From: Spirometra erinaceieuropaei | Taxonomy: Eukaryota > Platyhelminthes > Cestoda > Diphyllobothriidea > Diphyllobothriidae | DNA length: 64,000 nt | Assembly (NCBI GenBank): GCA_902702965.1 | Contig: CACRXP010000707.1 | Coordinates: 120,385 to 184,384, forward strand | Direction of reading: 5' to 3' | Part shown: positions 36,079 to 47,193 of the stretch, in pieces | Numbering within the stretch: the first letter of the stretch is position 1 | Layout: each line of letters begins with the position of its first letter | Notes under the pieces: generated by a model | Told to the model about the DNA's origin: nothing | The model's database searches: none | The model's input: only the letters and a program-made list of their open reading frames with translations | Made by a program: the position numbers and the translations under genes

Positions 36079-36821
36079 TACGGAAAAGAGATATGAAAGC
36101 ATGTGCTACTGGCGATGCATTTTAGTGAATGCAAATCAACTACAAATGTAATTCGACTAAGTTGTGCTTTGTGTAGTAAATGACTTCAACACAAAATCTT
36201 CCATCGAGTTGCTGGCTGTATTCACAATAAGATTGTAAAAACCATAAAGATTCACCCGTTTTCAGCAAGGTTTGACTACGCGCTAACGCTACATGCCCAT
36301 TGTTAATTTTGCGGATGATAAATATCCTTAAAACATGAGAGGCATTTCAATTTTACAATTCATGCAAACCTTAATCATTGCTCTGCCAACATCGGTAATT
36401 ATCATGCATAGCTCGTTACGAACCACTGTCAGAAAATAACTTGCACAGGTCTTAAAAACTGACTTTATGAACCGTTACATATAAAATCTGAAACGTTCTG
36501 AAACTATGTACGTAGCAGCCTTGAAAGACAGTTGACTTTTTTTCACACCGAAATAGTCCGGCCGCATTAACGTAAAAATAGGTACCGTCGGTTTGGTTTA
36601 AGATGAGCAGTATTGTTCTCTTTGGGTATGATGTAGTCCTCTGTTTGTCTAACTTTCAGCTCATTAAGAGTGCAACATTCGAATAATTCTTTCGTCAAAA
36701 TCCAGTATGTAGGAGTCCAATGGGGTCTTCGATTACCACTATTCTTGTAATAACGGTATTTCTCTATTTAATTATGCTTTATCACGACATTTAGAATGGC
36801 ATTTTGAAGTATAAAAGATTT
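36079..36821. other. AT-rich interval before the assembly gap
   Basis: I see no recognisable feature in these 740 bp. It does not align with the sequence left of duplication copy 1, so the duplication breakpoint lies inside the gap. Confidence 0.4.
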
Positions 36822-37006
36822 NNNNNNNNNNNNNNNNNNNNNNNNNNNNNNNNNNNNNNNNNNNNNNNNNNNNNNNNNNNNNNNNNNNNNNNNNNNNNNN
36901 NNNNNNNNNNNNNNNNNNNNNNNNNNNNNNNNNNNNNNNNNNNNNNNNNNNNNNNNNNNNNNNNNNNNNNNNNNNNNNNNNNNNNNNNNNNNNNNNNNNN
37001 NNNNNN
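36822..37006. other. Assembly gap (185 N)
   Basis: A run of N. Copy 2 of the segmental duplication begins at the first base after it. Frames drawn through the gap are meaningless. Confidence 1.
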
Positions 37007-37410
37007 ATGGAGGTGTTTCAGGAATTTAGTCACAAAAGTCAACTCGCGGCAAAGAAAAGAGTAGCCGGGACAAGGCAGCATCAACTTTTCTTTGAGGGTA
37101 TGTTACGGACTGGCAGTATGGATCTAAAAAATATACTTTTTCGTTGGGCTTCCGTTTGTTTAACAATGATGGTAGAATTGTTTCCGGCTATAGTCAATCC
37201 ATTAATTATTGCTCCTTCGCAGAAAATGAACGGAGCGTCGTTCTTCCAATAAAGTTGGTGCTATTCATAGTAGACGTTCATGTAAATTTGGGGACCCAAC
37301 CTGCTTCGATTGTAACAATAAGTTTCTGATACGTCCAGGATGCATAGCAGACATCGCATAGACAGCACGGAGGAGTAATTTATGAGCTAAATCCCTAGAA
37401 ATTGCAAATG

Positions 37411-37705
37411 GCGGCAGAGAAAATTGGTGGAACGCGTGGTTGGGAATACGGTGGTCACATAATTGCTTCAAATTTAGCGTTCTACTCTAAACTATCCAAC
37501 GCCTTTACTGAGAGCAAACGGCTGCCATATAAACGTTTACTTTCGTTTAGGACATACAATTCAGTTAACCATACATTTTGTAAATCAGAATTCGGTTAGA
37601 GTTATAGTTGATACAATGGCGGGGTTAATGTGAAACCCACGGAATTGTCAAATTTCTAAAATTGCCCTGATTACGGCTATATTTATATGATCTAACAATG
37701 GGAAT
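37411..37705. repeat. Segment present only in duplication copy 2
   Basis: Copy 1 reads GCAAATGG-CATTTTTG, while copy 2 has GCAAATGG, about 295 extra bases, then AACAATGG-GAATTTTTG. The ATGG on both sides fits either a 4-base target duplication of an insertion or a microhomology-mediated deletion in copy 1. No terminal inverted repeat is visible. Confidence 0.6.
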
Positions 37706-38223
37706 TTTTGTAGCATTTGCGTATCTTAGCTTTGAGAAGACAGTTGGGCGAGAAGGTCTGCTTCCGATATATTTTATTTAGGTATTTGCCTTTGTGTAGT
37801 TATTAAAATAATACTTAAAAAATGCGAGCAAGTGGATACTTATACTGCAGCTCGGGCTGTCTACTTGCCTACATCTTTTTACTTATTATTCCAACAGCAA
37901 TATAAAGTTAGAGGGCTGAATAGAGTTTACAGATGGCAGACGTATGTGCACCAAATTGTCTTTTGGATCTTTTTATAGACATTTCCGTAGGTTTAAATAG
38001 GTTTCCGTAGTGACCACAAAAAATCTATGCAATTTTACTTTACGTTTTGAATTATTGGTTGTTTGATAAAAACAGTCAAATGGGTGTAGAGCCTCAGGAA
38101 TAGCCAAGACGATTGTTGCCAGGGAAATCATAATTGATTGAAGGGGATCGTTTTTTCACGGAAATCTGTGTCGTGAAAATTTTTCGGTCTGTTAACTAAC
38201 GACCTATCTTCTTCCCTATGCAG

Positions 38224-38829
38224 GAAAAATATTCGAGCACGGACGCATGTATCACAACTACCCGCTTAATACTGTCGCAGTTTAAACCCTGTCGCGCCGA
38301 GTGACCTTTGCTCTGAAGAAACTCTTTCATGTAGTGGTCGACTTGCCGACCAGCAGTTCAGGGTGTGCGGCTGAGCAAGGAAAGCCAGCCGACTCAACAA
38401 CCCTGCCACTTGGACCAAAGGCAAATCGGAGAGAACGTTGTAAGCTTGTCCTCCAGGTCCTGATCTGGCTCTGCCTTTGGTTCGGCTGTCTCAGTGCCCT
38501 GGTTCTTTTCTTACTGGGTTTACTTTCGCCCTGTCGTGACTGCCTCACCGTGGGAGTCATCCTTGGTATTGTCTGTGTGGGTATTTTCCTGCACAACTGT
38601 CTCCGCCGCGGCTCCATTCCCAACCCCCTGCCGCGGTATTATTCCAGCAGACTCACCATAGCTGGTGATCACGGTGCTGCGGTCTACGTAACCGAGACTG
38701 CCGGTGGTGTCTTAACAAGGAGTCAGTCTGCAGGCGGACCAATTCTAATGCAGCGGTCGGACAAAAATGAACATGACTATCACACCAGACCCGAATGTGG
38801 ATTATCGAGTTCGCTTCCACTACTCAAAG
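38224..38829 (+). CDS. Exon-like block, Cys-rich protein segment with two membrane helices (copy 2)
   Basis: Paralog of the block at 31784-32389, exactly the same length. It keeps the branch-like TTAACTAAC, the pyrimidine run and CAG (38221-38223), the main frame from 38286, both membrane helices, and the AAAG/GTAGGG donor at 38829/38830. Amino-acid changes relative to copy 1 are Ala to Val and Ala to Thr in the N-terminal part, Ser to Ala before the basic segment, and Cys to Tyr and Pro to Thr in the polar tail. The helices are unchanged. The same upstream in-frame TAA and lack of AUG occur, so these are not sequencing errors. Both blocks have equal phases, so they could be alternative exons of one gene or parts of two tandem genes. 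Function unknown. Confidence 0.6.
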
Positions 38830-40569
38830 GTAGGGGTCCAGTTTTGGTATAATTAATATTCTTTTTTAGTCCTGACCGAGCCTCAGATACTAGCACCCAG
38901 ATGTGTGTATAATAGTCTGCTCGCTATTGGGTGTTCTACCTGAGATAGCAGCAGGACTAAAAATACATCTTTCGAGTAAAATGAAAATGAGAAGTGACTA
39001 TAACAAAGTAGCCTGGTAGTCCTTTAATAGTAAATGACAAGTAATTATTAAAATCTCTCCACAACGAGCCGTCCTTTTAAGTAGTTACATGTAATTTGTT
39101 AAATATGATACTGAGAAATGTCTGAAGAAACCCTCGGATTCTCCTTCCAAGATTCCCGGGGAATTTATTGGAAACGAACACTCAAACCGGGTTTTCGAGG
39201 TAAACCTTTCTATTATAAAAAATATACCTGAGTAGGCGTCGGAAGAATATTAGTGATTTCTAGGTTCATACTTGGGAGTAACCAACATTTTTACTGCAGT
39301 TTTCGGTGTGCATTCATAAAAAATTGAAAAACCAAAACTGTTAATTAAACCATACCCTAAAAAACCTTCATCATATTTAATATACTGATAAACGGTTAGT
39401 ACAAACTCGCAACTCGCATGCATTCATCTGTTGCTGAACAATAATTTCTGCATGTGCTCTTTACATATAGCCTTTTTATTATTTGCATAACTGTTACTGC
39501 AAAATCAACATGTTTTTTGGGGGATTTTCAAGGCTAGTAAATGTGACGTTTTTTCCTTCGGGAACATAAAAAACGTTTAGCAGTCAGTTTCATTATTCAC
39601 TTCTCCATTCTACATAAAACCACGTCAAATCTCAAAATTATGGGGGAATAAAAAATTCCCTTCCTCATACCTATGAAACTACAGTTAAACATTTTGTATA
39701 ATAAGTGGTCGAATTCATGACATATGCGTTGATTAACCAAAAATCTCAAATACCTAGAAAACCGGCCAAAATGCATTGACCAAAGTATCCAATAAAATTG
39801 AAAATCTTCATTAAAGTGCCAGCACAGAACAGATGCTGAAAGAGAAATGGCGTGGGAGTGAACTATTTTATAAGAAAAGTGATATTCATTGCAACTAGGC
39901 AAATTCAATTTTTAGGAACATATAACAACGGGGTAAAACAGCACGAGTCTGCAGACGAGGTAAACACCACCGGGTGCTCTGCGGACAACTTATCTCCAAG
40001 AATTAATATACGGTTCCATACGACAGCCTGTTAACGGCGTGTTGGTCAGTAAAGTTTTTGAAATTGCACTAGAAAATTGGAGTTGGATTGTTCGTTTTCT
40101 CCTTGTTTGAGATATGGTGCACGCCGGGCGAAAATAATGCTTGTTTTAGCGGATGTACGTGACACAATAGTGGGCATTTTCATAAGGTCGCGCATCCAGA
40201 GGATGCCCAGTGATTGTACAATTTGAGCATAACTAACATACGCAATTACGTGTAGGCCATTTTTCGTCTATGACGGGGGTAACGTTTGTTGGGCATCGGG
40301 TCGTCCTTAAACACGCTGAATACCTAACGGTTTCGGATTTTTTAAGTATCTTGAGCAATGCTATAGTGTATATCACAGGCGGTTGTCTTAACATCTAAAA
40401 CAGGATTATAGGATACCATTCTATCAACAAAGGTACTCGTTAAAAGCCCAGACATGCGCGTTTCGTCGACATTATGCCGCTGTATGGCACAGCTGCGAGG
40501 AGTTCGGCCCAAATATCCATGCCTCAAATCTTGTTTTGCGCCTATAGACCTTAGAATATACTGACTTAC

Positions 40570-40638
40570 TCCAAGTTCGCAGTTAATTTCTGAGGCAATC
40601 AAAAATAACAAATATAAAATATAACAGTTTGCAAACAT
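40570..40638 (-). CDS. Candidate first exon encoding a signal peptide
   Basis: On the minus strand an ATG at 40638 opens MFANCYILYLLFLIASEINC, a short N-region, a hydrophobic core and a Cys/Ser-type exit, as in secretory signal peptides. It is followed by GAACTTGGA/GTAAGT, a strong donor. The frame stays open beyond the donor for about 75 more codons, so an unspliced 98-residue product is also possible. Flatworm secreted proteins often begin with a tiny signal-peptide exon, but I found no matching second exon. The paralogous copy at 34 kb lost both the ATG and the donor. The evidence is thin and AT-rich sequence makes hydrophobic frames by chance. Confidence 0.25.
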
Positions 40639-41227
40639 TTTTTAGTGCTAAGAGTCCAATAGTTGTTTTCAACAGACTTGGATAATATTTCTGGCTCAAA
40701 TAAAAATAAAATTTACTTGGCGACCAAAATGGACGTTCGCAGCGATTGTCTGCAGAAAAAATGTTTTTAATCCATAAGCGATCTCTGATAGGTTCAGGCT
40801 TTGAAGGTTTTCTAATAGGTTAGTAAACGGATGACAATCTTACATCCTTCATATTATTGCAGGGAAAAGCCAGTGAGTAATTTGAATAATTTGGACCGTT
40901 GTTAAGTTTTCAGACTACTGTTGAAAATATTTTAGCCGCAATCACAGAATCATTTTTTCCAGGTATGTTTTAAGCCGTTCCCTTATCGCTGTCTTACTCC
41001 ATGGCCAGGCTACAGAGCGGAAGTACCCGTATTAAAATAACTGTAACATACTTAATAAAGTGCCCAAAAATTTTCTTAATTCCCAATCAATGGAAAAAAC
41101 CTGCAAAGGTCAATGTTCCATATGCTCAAAATTTGACTAGTATAAAAGGCCGGTAAAACATAGGAAACATTCCTATATTTGTTCTTATCTTCAAACACGT
41201 GTGCGTACTCATCGTCCGAAATAAAAG

Positions 41228-41236
41228 CAGCAGCAG
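41228..41236. repeat. (CAG)3, short allele-like counterpart of the CAG run at 34.8 kb
   Basis: AAAGCAGCAGCAGAACAGG at the position homologous to the 13-unit run in copy 1. Confidence 0.9.
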
Positions 41237-41345
41237 AACAGGTGACAGTTGTAGAGAGATAATCACCAATCGAAATGACGAAGGTGTGGAGGTGGTTTTG
41301 CAGAGTTCTGTTTGCCAGTCCCAAATCGATGTATCTATGGATCGA

Positions 41346-43284
41346 CTTTCATGAATGACTTTTATGCCGAACTGGAGGAAGGGATAAGCAAAGTAAACTT
41401 TCCTCTGGGCATGTTTCGCGTTTTGCATATGGGTCGACAATTTCCCGGTCGTATCAGGTTTCAAACTTAGAAAATTATGAAATACTACATTTTTCCCCCA
41501 AATTCCCTGACAGTCGTGGTGGTCCATTTTCGCCCTCCGACGTTTTGCAAAAAACACATCTCATCGTAATTACTGATGTTTCCGGCAAGGGATATGCGCC
41601 TTAAGTAACTGTTCAGACTTTCTATTATGGTATTTGTATAAACACTATCATAGCCACGAGCGAAATAAATTATCCCTTTTAGGAATTACAAAACATCAGC
41701 ATTTGACTTCGTACAACGAATAGGTTGTTTGTAGAAGAATATTACCGAAAATGTGCCTTTGCCCTACCTGAATACCATAGTATAGAGGAAAGTTTGTCCA
41801 TAGTGGTGAAGGGCATTCTACAAAGAAAAAAATTATACTGAGAAAGTATTCTCGGCAGAAGAGCATTATAGACTCTGTCGATGTTAAACCGATGCACGAC
41901 TGACCGTAACCATTGTTCCGAAGGATACAACAGTTTTTTTCATTATTAATGCATAACCGCATAGGCAACAAAGAGTAGTCTTTCCGGGTAGTTATTAAGA
42001 ACAAAAAGTAGATCACTGGAAGGCACGTTTGATCGCTTGTACCATTGTAAAACTACTTGTTGCTTTTCTGAAACATGAAGCAAGTTGCATTAAAGAAAAA
42101 ATTATGCAAATATGCTCCCTTTTCAGACGATTAGCCGACTTATCTCCGACAAACCAAGCGATCTCAACTCTATACTGCCCAAAAAATCTTTAGAGTGACA
42201 ATTACATAAACACTCTTGCCACTTTTGACTCAGATAAAAACGTATTCATCCAAAACCAGAGTTCAAGTATTACACCGCAGAACATGCGGAAATTGGTAAA
42301 TCAGACAATTTTCTAATGAGCCTACGTTTAGTCAAAAATTTTACTCATCTCCAAAGATTACAAGTTCCAATGATTGACACAAATGACTGACTGCATAAAG
42401 GAACAATTAATTGATCGACCGAAGAGACTTATGTCCTTGTCGTGGTTCCTTAGTTCTTTAGAGTAAAGTTATTTAATTATGGATTTTAACCAATATGCTC
42501 TCCCAGCTGTAAGCAAAACGGGAGACTTAATGGAATTTCTCGTGCGGGAAATAGGCTTTGGAAAACTGTAAAGCTTGTGTTGGGATCCGACTGAATGAAA
42601 ATAGGAGAAAGTAAATTCAAGCTTATTCTAAGGGCTTAGCTGACGTCGCTTTATGCATACGTATTTTAAGTGCATTTTCCATTAGAACAGACATAAATGT
42701 ATTAGACGATTAAAGTTACGGCGTTTTTTGTCTTTTTTACTCTAAAACCTGCCGGAAGTTTATGCCGCATTTTTTGTTAGGCATTCCACCCCAAAACTTA
42801 CTGTCCTATTGACAGGCGACTAGTGGCCTTTTCCTCGCCTTTGCTTTTCCTTCCCGCCTGAAAGGCCAGTATCCTTATCTGTTTTGGCTCTGCCAGACTC
42901 TTAACGGAGCATATCACTTCACTATGAGTAGAATTGATCGTCGTAAAACCTCATTAAGCAGGATGAGGACTTAGAAGATCGTCTCAATTGTCCTTTTCGC
43001 CTTCAAATTCCTGGCCCTTTTAGCAATTTTCTTATTCAGGCACGCATAACCAATAAATCATGAACGCAGGCCAACTGTTCTACGTCTTTTCAGGGCGCAG
43101 ATATAATGTTTCATACTAGTTTCGTCTGGCGTTGTTGGCAAGTTCTCGAAGATTTAGGAGGCATCTCTCAAAACCCATATACATATCTGTTTCCTTAAGG
43201 TTGGCCGGAAATACTTTCCATGGTGTTGCTAAGACAGAAGCTCGCCTTTTCTGATGAAGAGAGTTTCTCGTTAACATTGGGGTT
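41346..43284. other. Interval without a recognised gene
   Basis: AT-rich, with minus-strand frames of about 100 codons at 41696-42016 that show no domain. A somewhat GC-richer patch lies near 42780-43100. Confidence 0.35.
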
Positions 43285-43560
43285 ACAGGACACCATACTG
43301 ACAGTGCAAGTATAAGCTAAAAGCTCCGACACGTGTTTTACCGATATTCTGCCGCTACATGGCATAGTTTCGAGGCATTTGGCTCGTCAGTGGATCCGCC
43401 ATCATTCCCCAAATTCTTTCGCTCTGCGCCTATGGACCTCAGTTCAAACTGACATACTCTATATAATCGCATGTGTTCTGAGTAAGTTAAAAAATAGCAA
43501 TTTCTAAACTGCAATATCTACCAAAAAACACACTGGGATTGCTAAGGGATCCAATGATTA
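43285..43560. repeat. Old diverged copy of part of the segmental duplication
   Basis: Aligns with 33953-34200 and 40393-40660: GGACACCAT, TAAAAGCTC, a TGCCGCTACATGGCATAG segment, GCGCCTATGGACCTCAG and AAATAGCAATTTC occur in the same order. On the minus strand LRSIGA is shared with copy 2. Divergence is far greater than between the two main copies. Confidence 0.6.
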
Positions 43561-43689
43561 GCCGGATCCCTCGCAGCTGTGCAATACATCAGCAGAGTGT
43601 CGGCAAAACACGCGTTTGGGCTGTAAGCTAGTACCTGTACTGCCCAGTATGGAATGTCATACCATCTCAGTAGATACCAGTGAATGTCA

Positions 43690-43910
43690 GTTTATGAACA
43701 CTGCGCGGTTACCCCGCTGCGCTTGATGGACTTCGGCCCAAATATATTTGTTAACATTTGGCCTGTACATGCGGACCTCTGTTTAAACTTATTTACTCCG
43801 AGTTAGCTGCTAGTTTCTGAGAAATTAAAAAGCAGCATCTCCCTTTGGACTCAAAAATACTGTTGTTGACACCACGGGTGAATGGTCCATATATTTCCCT
43901 GGCGATTTCT
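43690..43910. repeat. Second, more diverged copy of the same unit
   Basis: TTCGGCCCAAATAT, CGGACCTCTG, TTTACTCCGAGTTAGC and GTTTCTGAGAAATTAAAAA follow the order seen at 40500-40620. The similarity continues into CTGGCGATTTCTGCCTGCAA, matching GGCGACC...GATTGTCTGCAG near 40720-40755. Confidence 0.5.
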
Positions 43911-44418
43911 GCCTGCAAAGAAACATGAACCAAACTATCACTCTGCATGTCATGTATTTAGAAGCTATGTGGTACAGACCGATTTATTTGGACAAGATAT
44001 TGCAGACACTTTTTGCGATGTTAGTAAGAACGGTCATTCAAATGAGTCGGGTTGGAAACTTGTCAGCAAAGATAAAACATCGCTCCTGTCAGGAGAAGGA
44101 GCCTATCCTTTTTTAATCATACATACCTGCATATAAAATACTGTCTGCACATACATGCCTGCGGCATGTTCGTTTCTCATCTATTTACGACATTTATAAG
44201 GCCCAATTTCACTTTTGTGTCATTTATTAATGCACAACGTCAATGTTGGCACTGTGGCTGCCTTTTTTCCTCGTCGCTCCTCGGAGACTAGGGTGAAATG
44301 ACAACATTTACGGTATGCACTTATAAAAATAATCGACTGCACTTTCAAGAGGCTAAGGAATGAGCTGATGTCCGATTATCCTCTTCTGTCCTTCATTAGC
44401 TACATATTTTTATTGCAG

Positions 44419-44939
44419 CACCACATGTCAGCCAATGTTCTCCAAAATGTGGCATTCCTCACTCCTGCTCCGAAGATTCACAGTCCTCCTCAGTCACAAT
44501 CGAGCGTCTGGGTCTGGACTACGTTGACCCTGGCCTCGACAGCCACCCCAAGGAAACCAGACACGAGAATACCCTCGATATCGGGGACCTAGAGACCTCT
44601 CTTCTGAAAATAGCCAGCGCCCCACTGAGGGCAGAGCTCCAGCAGTGCAATCACATAGACTGCCACACAGAGAGCAGGAGATCGACACTCGACCAATGGC
44701 AGCCTCATCGACACCGACACAGCAGCCGAACGGACAGTTCTCTCGTTAGCAGTCTGACCCAAGTCATTGTGCGTTCTCTGATGCGCGGAAGATCCGACGG
44801 AGGTGGCGGCGCTGGCGCTGGGGGTGGCAGCGGCAGTGGACATCACCAGCGCAATACGTGGAACGCATTTGAGGGCCACGTTGGTTGGCAGTCTGCCAGG
44901 GCCCGACCTGCGCCCTTTTTTGCTGACACTTTCCAATAG
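44419..44939 (+). CDS. GC-rich terminal exon of an unrecognised protein gene
   Basis: An acceptor TACATATTTTTATTGCAG ends at 44418. From 44421 one frame is open for 172 codons to TAG at 44937-44939, in a region whose GC content contrasts with AT-rich flanks. The product begins PHVSQCSPKC, contains an acidic stretch (VTIERLGLDYVDPGLDSHP), a helix-prone LETSLLKIASAPLRAELQQC, His/Arg-rich text, SSLVSSLTQVIVRSLM, a Gly/Ala/Ser-rich linker (GGGGAGAGGGSGSG) and ends ARPAPFFADTFQ. There is no early ATG, so this is a C-terminal exon and not a complete gene. The first two bases complete a codon, i.e. it accepts a phase-1 upstream exon, which the exon-like blocks at 32389 and 38829 provide. Two AATAAA signals follow about 205 bases downstream. 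No known domain. Confidence 0.55.
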
Positions 44940-45144
44940 CACTTACAACTATTGACGTTAAGTTTAATCTGCCCTAGCAGGGTTTTTTGTCTGTGTATGC
45001 ACGCGTATATTCATCGGTGACACGTTTTTTTCAGCACTGGAGGCCGCTGGAGGCGTTTGGTTTGCACACCGTCTATATATAAAACCTATGGCTATAATGT
45101 TTTTGTTTTCAGGCAAACACTGCTCATCTCTTCTAAAAATGCAA

Positions 45145-45164
45145 AATAAACGATTTTAAATAAA
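45145..45164 (+). terminator. Tandem poly(A) signals AATAAA
   Basis: AATAAA at 45145-45150 and again at 45159-45164, about 205-220 bases after the TAG of the exon at 44419-44939. The spacing fits a 3' UTR. AATAAA is common in AT-rich DNA, so the pairing with the exon is the main support. Confidence 0.4.
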
Positions 45165-46231
45165 TGAATGCAGACTTGATCTATATGGTTGTCATACGGA
45201 GGCCCGACCATTGTCCTTGTTTGAAGGACTTGATAGGAGGACCGAATAGGGATACTCCGACTAATGCCTTCGTAGATGGCCACAATGAGACTAACTTGGT
45301 CAACATTGCTCCGCTTTTGTTCACGTATGTTTGCTAGCGGGCGAAAAAGTGCGAACGTTTGACCCTGTGGCAAAGTGAACAACCGTAAGTAAAGCCAAAT
45401 CAAAGATAAGATTTTATTTAAAATGCACCTGTTGGGACCACCGGGAACTCGATGCTTTATTCTCGTGGTTTGGGTTTCACAATCGCTAGGGAATTACTAC
45501 GCCGCAGGAAAGGCTTCTTTTCTACAAAACGGCTGACAATACACTACAAGAGTGTCAAAACACTGCGTTATTGCACAGACGGTTGACGACGAAAATGTCC
45601 GAAAATTTGGTACAAGTCAAGTCTGCTTAGTTGGCAAACTATGCAAACTACGTTTTCAAAGTATTTCTAAATGCGCATTTAGCGCTCGATGGCCTTAAAA
45701 TGAGCAACTAGCTAAAGGAGATTTTTTTTAGCTTCGACAACTTAATGAAAGGCCTGCCAAAAATAATTCATGAGTAGATTTTAATAAAACTGAGTCAGCA
45801 GATTGGATTGGAGATACCAAAGCGAGTGAAACATTACCAAAATCTGAATATTTCCCTTTAATCAACGTATTGACCCGTACTTAAGTCGTCACCTGTCTAT
45901 AAATAATGATCTATAAAAATATGTAGTATCCCACGGAATCTCAAAATGCAAGGTACTGGGGTATCTTGGAGCTATCTTTGAGAGATTTCTTACAGTTGTC
46001 AGCTTCTCTGATTGGAAGTTTGGCTACTACGTCATCTGCGGTAAAGCCGAAATGTTCATCAGCTGTGGGAAGTTATCAGTGACAGCGAAGTTGCCTGTGG
46101 GTGTAAGTCCAACATACCTTGAGTCTCAGGGCAGATGAATATACTCGCACGAAAGGTTGCGGAAGACAGAGAGTAAATACCATTCTTTCATGTAAATGAT
46201 AACTGTTCGCTCGAAATACGGGATAGGAACA
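45165..46231. other. Interval without a recognised gene
   Basis: AT-rich. A 103-codon minus-strand frame (45092-45403) has no recognisable domain. Confidence 0.35.
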
Positions 46232-46233
46232 TA

Positions 46234-47193
46234 GAGTGGGCGACCGATCTCATGAAATTTTGGCCGAAATTCTGGAATGCGTTTCCGACTAGGAAGGATT
46301 AGTTAAGTGGGGTTGTTAGACTGATTATCATGCAGCATAACCCAATAAATTTTCGGACTTGCCAGGAGGTCGGCTTTTGAATGCACTTCTTTTTGACCTC
46401 CTGCAGAAACCACAGTCGGTAAAAAATGACTGCATAAGTAGCATGCATTTTTCCTATTGATTTTCGATAGGCTTAAAAATCCAAATATATTTTACAGAAA
46501 GCATGCATATAAATATGCTTTCTTCTGCTCATATTTTCTTCTTATTTTATTTCCGAAGAAAATGTATTTTCAGGTTTTGAAAAAGGTTCCAAAACCCAAA
46601 TAAACTTCAGCCTGATCTGCCATTGCAGCAGCGTTTAGCAATTTCAGTCTGCAAGGTGCATGCTTTCCGCGTAAAGAAAATCATATATTCCTCTATGCCT
46701 TTAAGAAGACACTACAAAGAGTTAATGAAATTTTGTAATGGATACGGACTGTGTTGTACATTTCAGGAGGTGCATTAAAAAACGGACATGTGCGGTCTTG
46801 CATGCATGGGCATCGCACGGTCTTAAAAATCTCATAATTGGGCACTTTTTTAAAACTTACGTATACACTTTCTTCGGGCATAACATATAAATAAAATATG
46901 ATTTCCTACCAGATAAGCAAAAGGAAGCATAATTTTGTACATGTTTTCTGTAAAATATATTTGAATTTATAAGACAATCGGAAATCAATAGGAAAACCAC
47001 ATGCTACTTAAGTAGTCATTTTTTACCGAGTGTGGTTTCTGCAGGAGATCAAAAAAGTGTATTGAAAAGCCTACATCCTGGCGAGTCTGAAATGTTATAG
47101 GGTTATGCTGCATGATGGTCAGTATAACAACCCCACTTAACTAATCCTTCCTAACTGGAAACGCATTCCAGAATTTTGGAAACACACGCACTG
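46234..47193. mobile_element. Foldback Tc1/mariner-type element, subfamily A (copy 5)
   Basis: About 960 bp between TA (46232-46233 and 47194-47195). The left end is GAGTGGGCGACCGATCTCAT (first C changed to G). The right arm ends ACACACGCACTG and lacks the CATTTCATGAGATCGG segment, a small terminal deletion. The right arm keeps the CTACTTAAGTAG palindrome. Confidence 0.8.

Larger units (their letters stand above)
37007..41345. repeat. Tandem segmental duplication, copy 2
   Basis: Direct-orientation paralog of 30872-34918. It is longer mainly because of about 295 bases at 37411-37705 that copy 1 lacks. The boundary with unique DNA is CTATGGATCGA followed by CTTTCATG here and GTTCTTAT in copy 1. 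Confidence 0.9.

Noticed and set aside
36791..37084. Frames spanning the N run
   Set aside because: They are translated through unknown bases and have no meaning.
41126..41557. 143-codon minus-strand frame across the right end of duplication copy 2
   Set aside because: It crosses the duplication boundary, the homologous part of copy 1 is not open in the same way, and it includes the CAG run as poly-Leu.
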